From an uncultured Ruminococcus sp. (GTDB lineage Bacteria; Bacillota; Clostridia; Oscillospirales; Acutalibacteraceae): a DNA stretch of 64,000 bases. A program made the translations under genes and the position numbers. The notes under the pieces are model-generated. The model searched no databases. It was not told the DNA's origin and worked only from the letters and a program-made list of their open reading frames with translations. This document shows, piece after piece, positions 41,048 to 50,500 of the stretch (the first letter of the stretch is position 1; the number at the start of each line of letters is the position of its first letter). The stretch spans positions 64,893 through 128,892 of the forward strand of contig CACYPV010000006.1 of the NCBI GenBank assembly GCA_902776375.1, written 5' to 3'.

Positions 41048-42938
41048 TGACTCCTACCCACTTTAAGTAGATAACGCTCATGGGCGGCAAAGTAAGCGAC
41101 AAGCCCTGATTGCAGCCGTGTATCTTCTTAGGCTGAGAGACTATCGCCTCGCCGTTGAGGATGCCCGAGCCGCCGAATTCCTCGCGGTCGGAGCTGAACA
41201 CCTCGGCGTAAACGCCCTCCTTCGACACGCCGATATAGTACTTTTCGTGCAATATCGGGCGGAAGTTGCACACGGCTATTATCTCGTTTTCGTCGTCGTC
41301 GGTGCGCTTGAAGGCGATAACAGAGTTGGTGTAATCGTCGTGGTGTATCCAGTCGAAGCCCTTCCAGCTGGCGTCGCGCTCGTAGAACGGGCGATTATCG
41401 AGATAAAAGCTGTTGAGGCTTTTGAAGAAGGTTTTTATCTGGCGCCCACGCTCGCTGCCCGGCGCTTCCCAGTTTATCGGAGCGTTGTAGTCCCAGTTGA
41501 AAACCTGTCCCCTCTCGGCGCCCATGAATATGAGCTTTTTGCCCGGGTGCGCGTACATATAGGTTATAAACGCCCTGTAGTCCGCGAAAGCGTCGCGGTC
41601 GGAAGCCTCTAATCCGCTTATCAGCATGCCCTTGTCGCGCGATACCTCGTCGTGCGAGAGCGGCAGCAGAAAATGCTCGGAAAAGGCGTAGAAAAAGCTG
41701 TAGGTCAGGTTGTCGTGGTTGAACGGTCTCCACTGCGGGTCGAGCGTCATGTAATTGAGCATGTCGTTCATCCAGCCGCCGTTCCACTTGTAGTCAAAGC
41801 CCATTCCGCCCTCTTCTATGCGGTGGGTGATCTTCGACCATGAGGTCTGTTCCTCGGCGAAGGTCTGTGCCTCGGGATGCCAGAGGTGCACGGCGGTGTT
41901 GAGCCTTTTTATGAACTCGATAGCTTCAAGGTTTTCCTTGCCGCCGAATTTGTTAGGCTCCCACTCGCCCGCGGATTTGCCGTAGTCGAGATAGAGCATT
42001 GAGGAAAGCGAGCCTATGCGCAGTCCGTCGAGGTGGTAAGTGTCCAGCCAGAACAGCGCGCAGGACACAAGGAAGCTGAGCACCTCGGGCTTGGCGAAAT
42101 TGAAGAGGCAGGTGTCCCACGACGGGCGTTCGCCCAGCTTGGGATCTTCGTCCTCAAAAAGCGCGGTGCCGTCGAATTTGACAAGCGCGAAATCATCTTT
42201 GGGGAAGTTTGAGGGCACCCAGTCGAGGATAACGCCCACGCCCGCCTGATGCAGTCTGTCCACCAGATACATGAAGTCCTTAGGATCGCCGAAGCGAGAG
42301 GTGGGTGCGTAGTAGCCCGTCGTCTGGTAGCCCCAGCTGCCGTCGAAGGGAAATTCCATCATCGGCATGAGCTGCACGTGCGTGAAGCGCATTTCGGTAA
42401 CATAAGCGGTGAGCTCGTCGGCGTATTGGCGGTAGGTATAGTAGCTGCCGTCCTCGTTGCGTTTCCATGAGCCGAGGTGCACCTCGTAAAGGTTCATCGG
42501 CTCCTTTAGGGAGTCTTTGCCGCGGCGGCTCTCGCGCCACGCGGAATCGCTCCATTCGTAGCCGCTCAAATCATATACGCGCGAGGCGCGCTTGGGCTGA
42601 AGCTGCGAGTAAAACGCAAAGGGATCCGCCTTGCGAAGCTTTTCGCCCTCGGCGGTGTCTATGGAATACTGATAGCACTGCCCGGACTCGACGCCTTCGA
42701 TAAACAACTCCCAAACGCCGTGTTCGACCTTGGACATGGGAGAAACGCTGTCGTTCCATTCGTTGAAATCTCCCACGACCGCGACCGCCGCCGCGTTGGG
42801 AGCCCACACGCGGAACAGCACGCCCGACTTGCCGTCGCGCTGCTCGATATGCGCGCCGAAAAGACTGTAAGCGCGCACGCCGTCGCCCTCACAGAACCGT
42901 GTTATTTCACTGCGATCATCGTTAAAGCTGTAATTCAT
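41037..42938 (-). CDS. glgB: GlgB-type 1,4-alpha-glucan branching enzyme lacking the catalytic nucleophile
   Basis: 633 residues with full GlgB layout: N-terminal CBM48 (RVWAPNAAAVAVVGDFNEWN), GH13 barrel, C-terminal beta domain. Region II, normally DGLRVDAVASMLY, is DGLRIGSLSSMLY: the nucleophile Asp is Gly309. Region I reads DWVPSNF in place of DWVPxHF, so the His is Asn. The acid/base Glu in AEEQTSW and the HDE of region IV are kept, but VHGK is SRDK. The enzyme should be inactive as a transglycosylase and may bind glucan or control the others, unless another copy does branching. Promoter at 43009. It precedes glgC with a repeat-filled gap. Confidence 0.93.
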   Translation of the reverse strand: MNYSFNDDRSEITRFCEGDGVRAYSLFGAHIEQRDGKSGVLFRVWAPNAAAVAVVGDFNEWNDSVSPMSKVEHGVWELFIEGVESGQCYQYSIDTAEGEKLRKADPFAFYSQLQPKRASRVYDLSGYEWSDSAWRESRRGKDSLKEPMNLYEVHLGSWKRNEDGSYYTYRQYADELTAYVTEMRFTHVQLMPMMEFPFDGSWGYQTTGYYAPTSRFGDPKDFMYLVDRLHQAGVGVILDWVPSNFPKDDFALVKFDGTALFEDEDPKLGERPSWDTCLFNFAKPEVLSFLVSCALFWLDTYHLDGLRIGSLSSMLYLDYGKSAGEWEPNKFGGKENLEAIEFIKRLNTAVHLWHPEAQTFAEEQTSWSKITHRIEEGGMGFDYKWNGGWMNDMLNYMTLDPQWRPFNHDNLTYSFFYAFSEHFLLPLSHDEVSRDKGMLISGLEASDRDAFADYRAFITYMYAHPGKKLIFMGAERGQVFNWDYNAPINWEAPGSERGRQIKTFFKSLNSFYLDNRPFYERDASWKGFDWIHHDDYTNSVIAFKRTDDDENEIIAVCNFRPILHEKYYIGVSKEGVYAEVFSSDREEFGGSGILNGEAIVSQPKKIHGCNQGLSLTLPPMSVIYLKWVGVNNN

Positions 42939-43008
42939 GGTTTCGCTCCGCCCCGCCTTTATAAGGCTACAAGCTATAATTATCCTATGTTATATCTTTC
43001 TACTATAT

Positions 43009-43037
43009 ATAATACCAAAGAATTCTGTGAATTTCAA
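43009..43037 (-). promoter_or_regulatory. Promoter of glgB
   Basis: On the minus strand TTGAAA (43032-43037), 17 bp, TATTAT (43009-43014), about 70 bp before the glgB start. Confidence 0.62.
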
Positions 43038-43288
43038 GCAAATTGAAAAATTTAAAGCCGAATTTTTCGTTTATTTTTTATAAAAAGTGAACAAAAAAAT
43101 CAGCCCTTCTAAAGATTTCAGGCTTTATAAAGGGCAAATTCGCTTAATAATTCTGCACAAGAATTATTCTTGACGGCAGGTGAGCAGCGCACAACTAAAC
43201 GTTTATGCGCTGCATCGGGGGATATTTCGACTATTTTGCCGACGCAAAATTGCCTCCGGCACCGCTCAGGATGACAGGCAAGGCCGCT
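43038..43288. other. Non-coding spacer with two hairpins
   Basis: Between glgB and glgP. Contains a perfect AATAATTCT/AGAATTATT hairpin (43146-43168) and GCAGCGCA/TGCGCTGC (43184-43213). No reading frame that I can support. A GCTCAGGATGACA stretch near 43264 resembles a dispersed repeat type but has no second copy here. Confidence 0.5.
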
Positions 43289-43320
43289 AAAAAACCGCGC
43301 GGCTGTTATACCGCGCGGCC
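43289..43320 (-). terminator. Terminator of malQ-glgP
   Basis: On the minus strand stem CCGCGCGG/CCGCGCGG with an 8-base loop, then six T; 19 bp after glgP. Confidence 0.88.
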
Positions 43321-43338
43321 TGTAGAATAACTTATGAA

Positions 43339-45702
43339 TTACTTATGCGATACGTGCCAGATCTCGTTGGCGTACTCGAGGATAGCTCTGTCGGAAGAGA
43401 ACTTGCCGGCGTTAGCTACGTTGAGCAGACACTTCTTGCCGAATTCCTTGCGGTCGGCGTAGTCGGTGTTCGCCTTGATCTTCTTCTCGATGTAATCGGG
43501 AAGGTCGAGCATGAGGAAGTAATGGTCGGGACCGTGCCAATGGGTACCCTTTGTGAGCGCGTCATACAGCTCGCCGAAGCTGCTGTTGCCGACCTTGCCG
43601 TCGGTGGGGAACGTGCCGTCGATCAGGGTGTTTACAACTCTCTTGAGCTCGGGGTTAGCCTCGATAAGAGCGGCGGGGTTGTAGCCGTTCTTCTTGGCTT
43701 CTTCGATGCCCTCAACGCGAGCGCCGAAGATGTACTCGTTCTCAACGCCTGCGCACTCTGCGATCTCGATGTTAGCGCCGTCCCAGGTGCCGAGGGTAAC
43801 AGCGCCGTTGAGCATGAACTTCATGTTGCCGGTACCGGAAGCCTCAAGGCCTGCGGTGGAGGTCTGCTCGGAGATATCCGCAGCGACTACGATCTTCTCA
43901 GCGTAAGATACGTTGTAGTTGGAGAGGAAGTAAACCTGAAGCAGATCCTTGGTGTCGGGATCGTTGTTTACAAGCTTGCCGATCTCGTTGATGTACTTGA
44001 TGATGACCTTAGCTCTGTCGTAGCCGGGAGCAGCCTTGGCGCCGAACAGGAAGGTGGTGGGAGTCCATGTGGGCAGCTTGCCGTCCTTGATGCGGAAGTA
44101 GATAGCGAGGATGGAGAAAGCGTTGATAAGCTGTCTCTTATACTCGTGCAGACGCTTTACCTGAACGTCGAAAATGGTGTCGGGGTTGATGTCGTAGCCG
44201 TCCATCTTCTTAACGTACTCGGCGAGCTGAACCTTCTTTTTAGCCTTGATCTTGTTGAACTTGTTGATGGTGTGACCGTCGAGGCAGTTGTTGAGCACGC
44301 TCAGCTTGGAAAGGTCGATAAGCCAATCGTCCGATCCGACCTTCTCGGTGATGAGATCGGAGAGCTCGGGGTTGCAAAGGCCGAGCCAGCGGCGCTGTGT
44401 GATACCGTTGGTCTTGTTGAGGAAGCGCTCGGGATAAACCTGATACCACTCCTTGAGCAGATCCTTTTTGAGGATCTCGGTGTGCAGCTCTGCTACGCCG
44501 TTTACATAGGTGCCGGTGTAGGTGGCGAGTCTAGCCATGTGGACGGTGTTGCCGTCTACGATGCGCATCTTTCTGCGGGATTCTTCGTCTACGCCCTTGT
44601 CGCGCAGCTCTTCCTGACACTTGTTGGCGATCAGGCAGATGATATTGTAGATCTCGGGGATGACCTGATTCATCAGGGAAGCCTGCCATTTTTCGAGAGC
44701 TTCGCCGAGAACGGTGTGGTTGGTGTATGAGCAGGTCTTGCGGGCGACTTCAAAAGCGTCGTCGAAGCCCATGCCCTCCGCCATCATCAGGCGGACAAGC
44801 TCGGGAACGCAGCAAACGGGATGGGTGTCGTTGAGCTGGAACGCGTTTTCCTGAGCGAAATAGCTGAAGTTAGTGCCGTGCTTAGCCTTGTAGCGGCGAA
44901 CGATATCCTGCAGGGAAGCGGAGCAGAAGAAGTACTGCTGCTTTAAGCGGAGCACCTTGCCCTCGTCCTTGTTGTCGTTAGGATAGAGGACCTTGGAGAT
45001 ATTTTCGGCGTCGTTCTTCTCTTTGACGGCGCGGTCATACTCAAAGTCGTTGAAGGCGTGGAAATCGAACTCGTTGATAGGCTCTGCCTGCCAAAGTCTG
45101 AGGGTGTTGATGTTGTCGGTCTTGCAGCCGATAACAGCCATATCGTAAGGAACGGCCTTTACGGTCTGATCCTTGAAGGAGACTGTTACAGCCTCGTCCT
45201 CGCGGCGGATGCACCACGGATCCTCAAAGCGCTGCCAGTTGTCCGCCTCTTCCTTCTGATATCCGTCCTCAATGAGCTGCTTGAACAGACCGTACTTGTA
45301 GCGGATGCCGTAGCCGTCGAGCGGAACTTCCTGAGTAGCCGCGGAGTCGAGATAGCAGGCTGCGAGTCTGCCCAGACCGCCGTTGCCCAGCGCAGCGTCG
45401 TCGATATCCTCGAACACGTTGATGTCTACGCCCTTTTTCTTGAGAAGCTTTGTAACATCCTCAAGGATGCCGAGGCAGTAGAGGTTGTTGTACATCATTC
45501 TGCCCATGAGGAACTCTGCGGAGAAGTAGTAAGCTCTTCTCTCGCTGTCGTGTTTTGCCTTGCTCTTCGCCCAGTTGGGAGCGATCTCGCCCATTACCGC
45601 CTTGCCGAGCGCGAGGTGCAGCTCGGAGGGGTTGAGCTCGTTGACAGTCTTACAGTACATCGATTGAGCGGTCAGCTCAAGCTTTTCCATAATGTTAGCC
45701 AT
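43339..45702 (-). CDS. glgP: Glycogen/alpha-glucan phosphorylase (GT35)
   Basis: 787 residues. YYFSAEFLMGR, ALGNGGLGRLAACYLDS, LNDTHP, VKRLHEYKRQ and the PLP site EASGTGNMKFMLNG with the lysine that binds pyridoxal phosphate. Releases glucose-1-phosphate from glycogen ends. The ribosome binding site GGAGG lies inside the end of malQ and only 3 bp separate the genes, so it is coupled. Together with MalQ it degrades glycogen and maltodextrin. Confidence 0.97.
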   Translation of the reverse strand: MANIMEKLELTAQSMYCKTVNELNPSELHLALGKAVMGEIAPNWAKSKAKHDSERRAYYFSAEFLMGRMMYNNLYCLGILEDVTKLLKKKGVDINVFEDIDDAALGNGGLGRLAACYLDSAATQEVPLDGYGIRYKYGLFKQLIEDGYQKEEADNWQRFEDPWCIRREDEAVTVSFKDQTVKAVPYDMAVIGCKTDNINTLRLWQAEPINEFDFHAFNDFEYDRAVKEKNDAENISKVLYPNDNKDEGKVLRLKQQYFFCSASLQDIVRRYKAKHGTNFSYFAQENAFQLNDTHPVCCVPELVRLMMAEGMGFDDAFEVARKTCSYTNHTVLGEALEKWQASLMNQVIPEIYNIICLIANKCQEELRDKGVDEESRRKMRIVDGNTVHMARLATYTGTYVNGVAELHTEILKKDLLKEWYQVYPERFLNKTNGITQRRWLGLCNPELSDLITEKVGSDDWLIDLSKLSVLNNCLDGHTINKFNKIKAKKKVQLAEYVKKMDGYDINPDTIFDVQVKRLHEYKRQLINAFSILAIYFRIKDGKLPTWTPTTFLFGAKAAPGYDRAKVIIKYINEIGKLVNNDPDTKDLLQVYFLSNYNVSYAEKIVVAADISEQTSTAGLEASGTGNMKFMLNGAVTLGTWDGANIEIAECAGVENEYIFGARVEGIEEAKKNGYNPAALIEANPELKRVVNTLIDGTFPTDGKVGNSSFGELYDALTKGTHWHGPDHYFLMLDLPDYIEKKIKANTDYADRKEFGKKCLLNVANAGKFSSDRAILEYANEIWHVSHK

Positions 45703-45705
45703 AAA

Positions 45706-47190
45706 TCAATCCTCCAGTCGTCCGCTGTTTACAGACATTGTTTTTAATTTTTGTGCAAGCTCGTCTGTCCATGTAGCCTTGCTGACTCTCCACGTCCAGT
45801 TTCCGCCGAGGGTGGAAGGCGTGTTCATTCTTGCTTCCTTGCCCAGCCCGAGAATATCCTGCATGGGAACGACAGCCATGTTTGCACGGCTGTAGTAGGC
45901 TGTGCGGATAAGCCCCCAGTTAAACGGCTCATCGGCAGGCATCTTGCAATATTCTCTTGCGTAGGCTACATCCTTGGGATCGGCGGTTTCAAGCCAGCCC
46001 ATTACGGTATCATTGTCATGAGTACCGGTATAAACTACGCAATTTTCGGTGTATTTGTGCGGGAGGTAGTCGTTTTCCTCGCCGCTGTCGAAGGCGAACT
46101 CCAACACCTTCATGCCCGGGTAGCCCGTCTGCTGCATGAGCTCGGTTACGTCGGGGGTAAGGGTGCCGAGATCCTCGGCGACGATCTCAAATTCGCCGCA
46201 TTCCTCTTCCATCATTCTGAAGAACTCGATACGCGGACCCTCGACCCACTTGCCGTTGATGGCATTTTCGGCGGGATAAGGTATGGAGTAGTAGCTCGCG
46301 AATGCGCGGAAGTGGTCTATCCTGGTGATGTCGTACAGCTTGGCGGCAGCCTTGATGCGCTCGAACCACCATTCGTAATCGGTCTCCTTAAGGTAATCCC
46401 AGTCGTAGAGCGGGTTGCCCCAGAGCTGGCCGGTCTTGGAGAAATAATCCGGCGGGCAGCCTGCCACGGCGATGGGATCGCCGTCGTCGTAAAGCTGGAA
46501 CAGCTCGGGATTAGCCCATGTGTCGGCGCTGTCCATCGCGACGTAGATGGGCATGTCGCCTAAGATCTTGATGCCCAGACCGTTCACGTAAGCGCGGAAG
46601 CTCTCCCACTGCTCATAGAACTTGAACTGAACGAACTTCCAGAAATTGATGTCGTTGCGCAGCTTGCGCTCATAGCGGTGCACAGCCGCCTCCTCGCGCA
46701 TTTTGATATCCTCGGGCCATTCGGTCCACGAAACCATGTTGAAGCTGTTCTTGACCGCCATGTAAAGCGCGTAGTTTCTGAGCCACTTGCTGTTCTTACG
46801 CACGAACGCGCGGAATTTTCTCTGGTCGCGGGTCTTGAATTTGTTGTACGCGATCCTGAGCACCTTGAACCTGCTGTTGTAGATCTTTTCGTAATCAACC
46901 TCGGCGTCGTTTGAGCCCCAGTCGAAGCTGTTAAGCTGCTCCTTTGTCACCAGCCCCTCCTCCGCAAGGGTATCGAGGTCGATGAAATAGGGGTTGCCCG
47001 CATAGGTTGAAAATGACTGATACGGCGAATCGCCGTAGCTTGTCGGGCCAACGGGAAGGATCTGCCAGACCTTCTGACCTGCCTTCTTCAGGAAATCCGC
47101 GAATTCACGGGCTTCTTTGCCGATGGTGCCGATGCCGTAGGGGGTAGGAAGCGAAGTGATTGATAGTAGAACTCCTGCGCTTCTTGCCAT
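45706..47190 (-). CDS. malQ: 4-alpha-glucanotransferase (amylomaltase, GH77)
   Basis: 494 residues. GH77 motifs: SLPTPYGIG, ILPVGPTSYGDSPYQS, TRIDHFRAF (nucleophile Asp), VAEDLG (acid/base Glu) and GTHDNDT (stabiliser Asp). Transfers glucan segments between chains and so makes short dextrins usable for GlgP. First gene of the malQ-glgP unit; divergent from the peptide synthetase gene. Start ATG preceded by GGAG. Confidence 0.96.
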   Translation of the reverse strand: MARSAGVLLSITSLPTPYGIGTIGKEAREFADFLKKAGQKVWQILPVGPTSYGDSPYQSFSTYAGNPYFIDLDTLAEEGLVTKEQLNSFDWGSNDAEVDYEKIYNSRFKVLRIAYNKFKTRDQRKFRAFVRKNSKWLRNYALYMAVKNSFNMVSWTEWPEDIKMREEAAVHRYERKLRNDINFWKFVQFKFYEQWESFRAYVNGLGIKILGDMPIYVAMDSADTWANPELFQLYDDGDPIAVAGCPPDYFSKTGQLWGNPLYDWDYLKETDYEWWFERIKAAAKLYDITRIDHFRAFASYYSIPYPAENAINGKWVEGPRIEFFRMMEEECGEFEIVAEDLGTLTPDVTELMQQTGYPGMKVLEFAFDSGEENDYLPHKYTENCVVYTGTHDNDTVMGWLETADPKDVAYAREYCKMPADEPFNWGLIRTAYYSRANMAVVPMQDILGLGKEARMNTPSTLGGNWTWRVSKATWTDELAQKLKTMSVNSGRLED

Positions 47191-47214
47191 AATACCAACT
47201 CCATTCTGACGGAT

Positions 47215-47246
47215 ATTATATTGTTCTTCTATGGGCCTTGTGTCAA
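47215..47246 (-). promoter_or_regulatory. Possible malQ promoter with long spacer
   Basis: On the minus strand TTGACA (47241-47246), 20 bp, TATAAT (47215-47220). Both boxes are perfect but the spacing is longer than normal, so an activator may be needed. Confidence 0.4.
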
Positions 47247-47466
47247 ATTACCCCAAAAACCCATAGTATCAAGTTAATTTTACCACAACCTGCTCAATTT
47301 TTCAAGTATTTTTCGCAAAAATATCATTATTATTACAATTATTCGGCTTCATTAATATAATCTTTACTATTATTCCTCATACGCATATTCAGCTTGACCG
47401 CAAAACCGTATTTTTATGTATCTTTCACTTGCTGTCAGTGGAATATTGTGTTACAATAAGAATTGG

Positions 47467-47472
47467 TATAAT
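47467..47472 (+). promoter_or_regulatory. Extended -10 promoter of the peptide synthetase operon
   Basis: TGGTATAAT (extended -10), with TTGTGT or TATTGT as weak -35 candidates upstream. The 314 bp divergent spacer to malQ holds nothing else clear beyond a short CACT/AGTG hairpin near 47428. Confidence 0.6.
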
Positions 47473-47504
47473 ATTTCTTATTCTATAGTTAACAGGAGGT
47501 AAAA

Positions 47505-50500
47505 ATGCAGAATTTTGTTGAACGCTTTTTGCAGACAGCGGCGCAAAATCCCGGCAAGACCGCATTGGTTTGCATGGAAGAAAAAATGACCTACGCGCAG
47601 CTAGAAAGGCTGAGCGCAAAGATCGCCTCGCGGCTTCTGCGGCGCGGAGCGAAAAAGGAGAAGATATACCCGATAGTGCTTGAGCGCGGCTTTGAGTACA
47701 TCGCCTCCATCATCGGAATACTGCGCGCGGGAGCGGCGTATTCTCCGCTTTCGACCGAGTACCCCAAGGACAGGGTCGCCTTTATTTTGAAGGACAGCAA
47801 CGCCGACTTTGTAGTTGACGAAGCGTTTTTGAAGGATATCGAAAAGGAAAAGATACTCTCGGAATTCCCCGAGATACACATGGAGGACGCGGCTATAGCC
47901 ATTTACACCTCCGGCTCAACGGGCAACCCCAAGGGCATACTGCACGATCATTGGTCGTTTACGAACGCTGTAGTAAGGCAGCTTGAAATAGCTGCGGGCT
48001 TTGACGACGTAGAAATGAGCGTCACGCCGTTCAATTTTGCCATATCCACACACGATATCCTTACGCCACTGTGGGCTGGCGCGGAGATACACATCCTGAC
48101 CGAAGCCCAGCGCAAGGACATACTGTTCATAGACAAATACATTGACGAGCACAAAATCACCGCGTCTGTCATCAGCCCCCAGCTTTTGAAGCAGCTGCCG
48201 GTAAGAGAGAGCAGCCTGAAGCTTATAAACAGCGGCGGCGAGCGCATAAGCGGCATCTACAGCCCCTACGCGCACATAAAGAACGCCTACGGACTGAGCG
48301 AGGTGCTGAGCATCGCGATGACCTTTGAGCTTGACAAGGCATACGACAACACGCCCATAGGCAAGCCGCTTTCGGGCTTTAAGGCTTATTTGCTGGACGA
48401 AAACGGCAAACAGGTAGCCGACGGCGAGGAGGGCGAGCTCTGCTTAGCCGGCACGATGGCGAGGGGCTACATAAACCTTCCCGAGCTGACCGCCGAGGTC
48501 TTCACCGAGAACCCTTACTCGGCAGACGAAACCGACAAGCGCATGCTGCACACAAAGGATATATGCAAAAAGCTTCCCGACGGAAGTATAGTATATGTCA
48601 ACCGCAAGGACTGGATGGTAAAGATCAACGGTCAGCGCGTTGAGATGGGCGAGGTCGAGGTGCAGCTCGGCAAGATCAAGGGCATAAAGACCGCGGTGGT
48701 AAAGGCGTTCACCGACGATAACGGACAGACCTATATCTGCGGCTACTTCACCGCGGACAGCAAGCTTGACGACGCGCAGATACGCAAGACCCTGCTGACG
48801 AAATTCCCGCCTTATATGATACCGCGCTTTTTGGTGCAGATAGACGAATTCCCCCTGACGCCCAACGGCAAGCTTGACCGCAAGGCGTTAGCCGAGCCGA
48901 GCGCGAAGGACTTCCAATCCGAATACACCGCGCCCGAGACCGAGGCGGAAAAGCAGGTTTGCGCCGCCTTTGAAAAGATATTGAAGATAGAAAAGGTCGG
49001 CGTGAACGACGACTTCTTCTCGCTGGGCGGCGACTCTATAAAGGTCGTTATGCTTCAGGAGGAGCTTGAGGGCTTCAACCTTTCGAGCGCTCAGATATTC
49101 TCGCTGAGAACACCCAAGGCTATAGCCGAGAGCGCGGGCGGCGGCGAGCGGATCACCTTTGAATATGAGGAAAAGTCCGCCTACCCGATGACCGACGCGC
49201 AGCTCGGAATTTACCTTGCGAACATTCAGGAGCCGCAGAGCCTTGAATACAACAATCCCGCCTCGATGTTCTTCCCCAAAGCTTCGGGAGTCGAGGCTGA
49301 AAAGCTGGCGAAAGCCGTTAAGGAGACCGCCGCGCTGTACCCGTTTATGAAGGTTTGCGCGAAGGTCATCGACGGCGTGCCCTGCGTGTGCCCCGTCAAG
49401 GACATGGAAATACGAGTAGACATAGAGTCGACCGACGAGACCGACGCGGACAAGCTGTGCGCGCGCTTTGTAAAGCCGTTCGACTTTGAGAACGGCCCGC
49501 TGTTCCGCTTTAAGATATTCACCACCCCCGACGGACTTTACTTCTTCAACGACGTGCATCACCTTATAACCGACGGCACGTCAACCTCGGTGTTCACACA
49601 GAACCTCGCAAAGATATACATGGGCGAGGCTCCCGTGCGCGAGGAGGTAAACGGCTTTATGCTCTCGACCTATGAGCAAAAGCTGAAAGAAAGCAAGCAT
49701 TACGCCGAGTGCCGTGATTTCTACGATAAAATGCTTGCGGGCGTTGAGCTCGACTCGAACATCATCCCCGATCAAATAGACGCGCCGCCCGAAAAAACAG
49801 GCGCGCACATGACGTTCAGCCTAAAAGACTTTATGCCGGCTTCCGCTGTTGCCGAAAGCTGCAAAAAGCTGAAAATAACCGAGAACACGCTGTTCCTCGG
49901 CGCGTTCGCTTACGCCCTTGCAAAGCAGGGCGGTCAGGAGCAGTCGCTGTTCTGCACCGTTGAGAACGGCAGGCATGTACCCGAGCTGAGGAACACCTAC
50001 GGCATGCTGGTGCACACCCTGCCCATGTGCGTCAATATCGACGAGAATCAGGCGACCGCGGACTACCTTGCGGACGTTCAGGGGCTGCTGTTCGACTGCC
50101 TGAACCACGACATCGTGTCGATAGTTCAGCTCGCCAATGAGTACGAGGTGAATTCCGACATCATCTTCGTTTATCAGGGCGAGATGCTCAACGGCGTAGA
50201 GCTGGGCGGCGAGTTCATCCCGTACCATATCCACAAATCGGGCGACGCGATGTCGAAACTCTCGCTCGACGTGCTGAAGCGCGGAGACGACTACACCCTC
50301 TCGTTCGAGTACCGCACCGACCTGTACCTTGACGAAACGATCGAAAACTTTGCCAACCTTTATATAAACATCGTAAAGGGTCTGCTTGAAGCCGAAAACC
50401 TGAACGAGCTTGTTTTCTGCGGCGAAAGAGAAAAGGCGTTTTACCGCGCGGCTAACGACAACCGTCTTGAATTTGACCGCTCACTGACGCTTATCGACCT

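Noticed and set aside
43345..44730. 461-codon plus-strand frame opposite glgP
   Set aside because: Antisense shadow of a strongly biased GC-rich gene; no ribosome binding site or domain.
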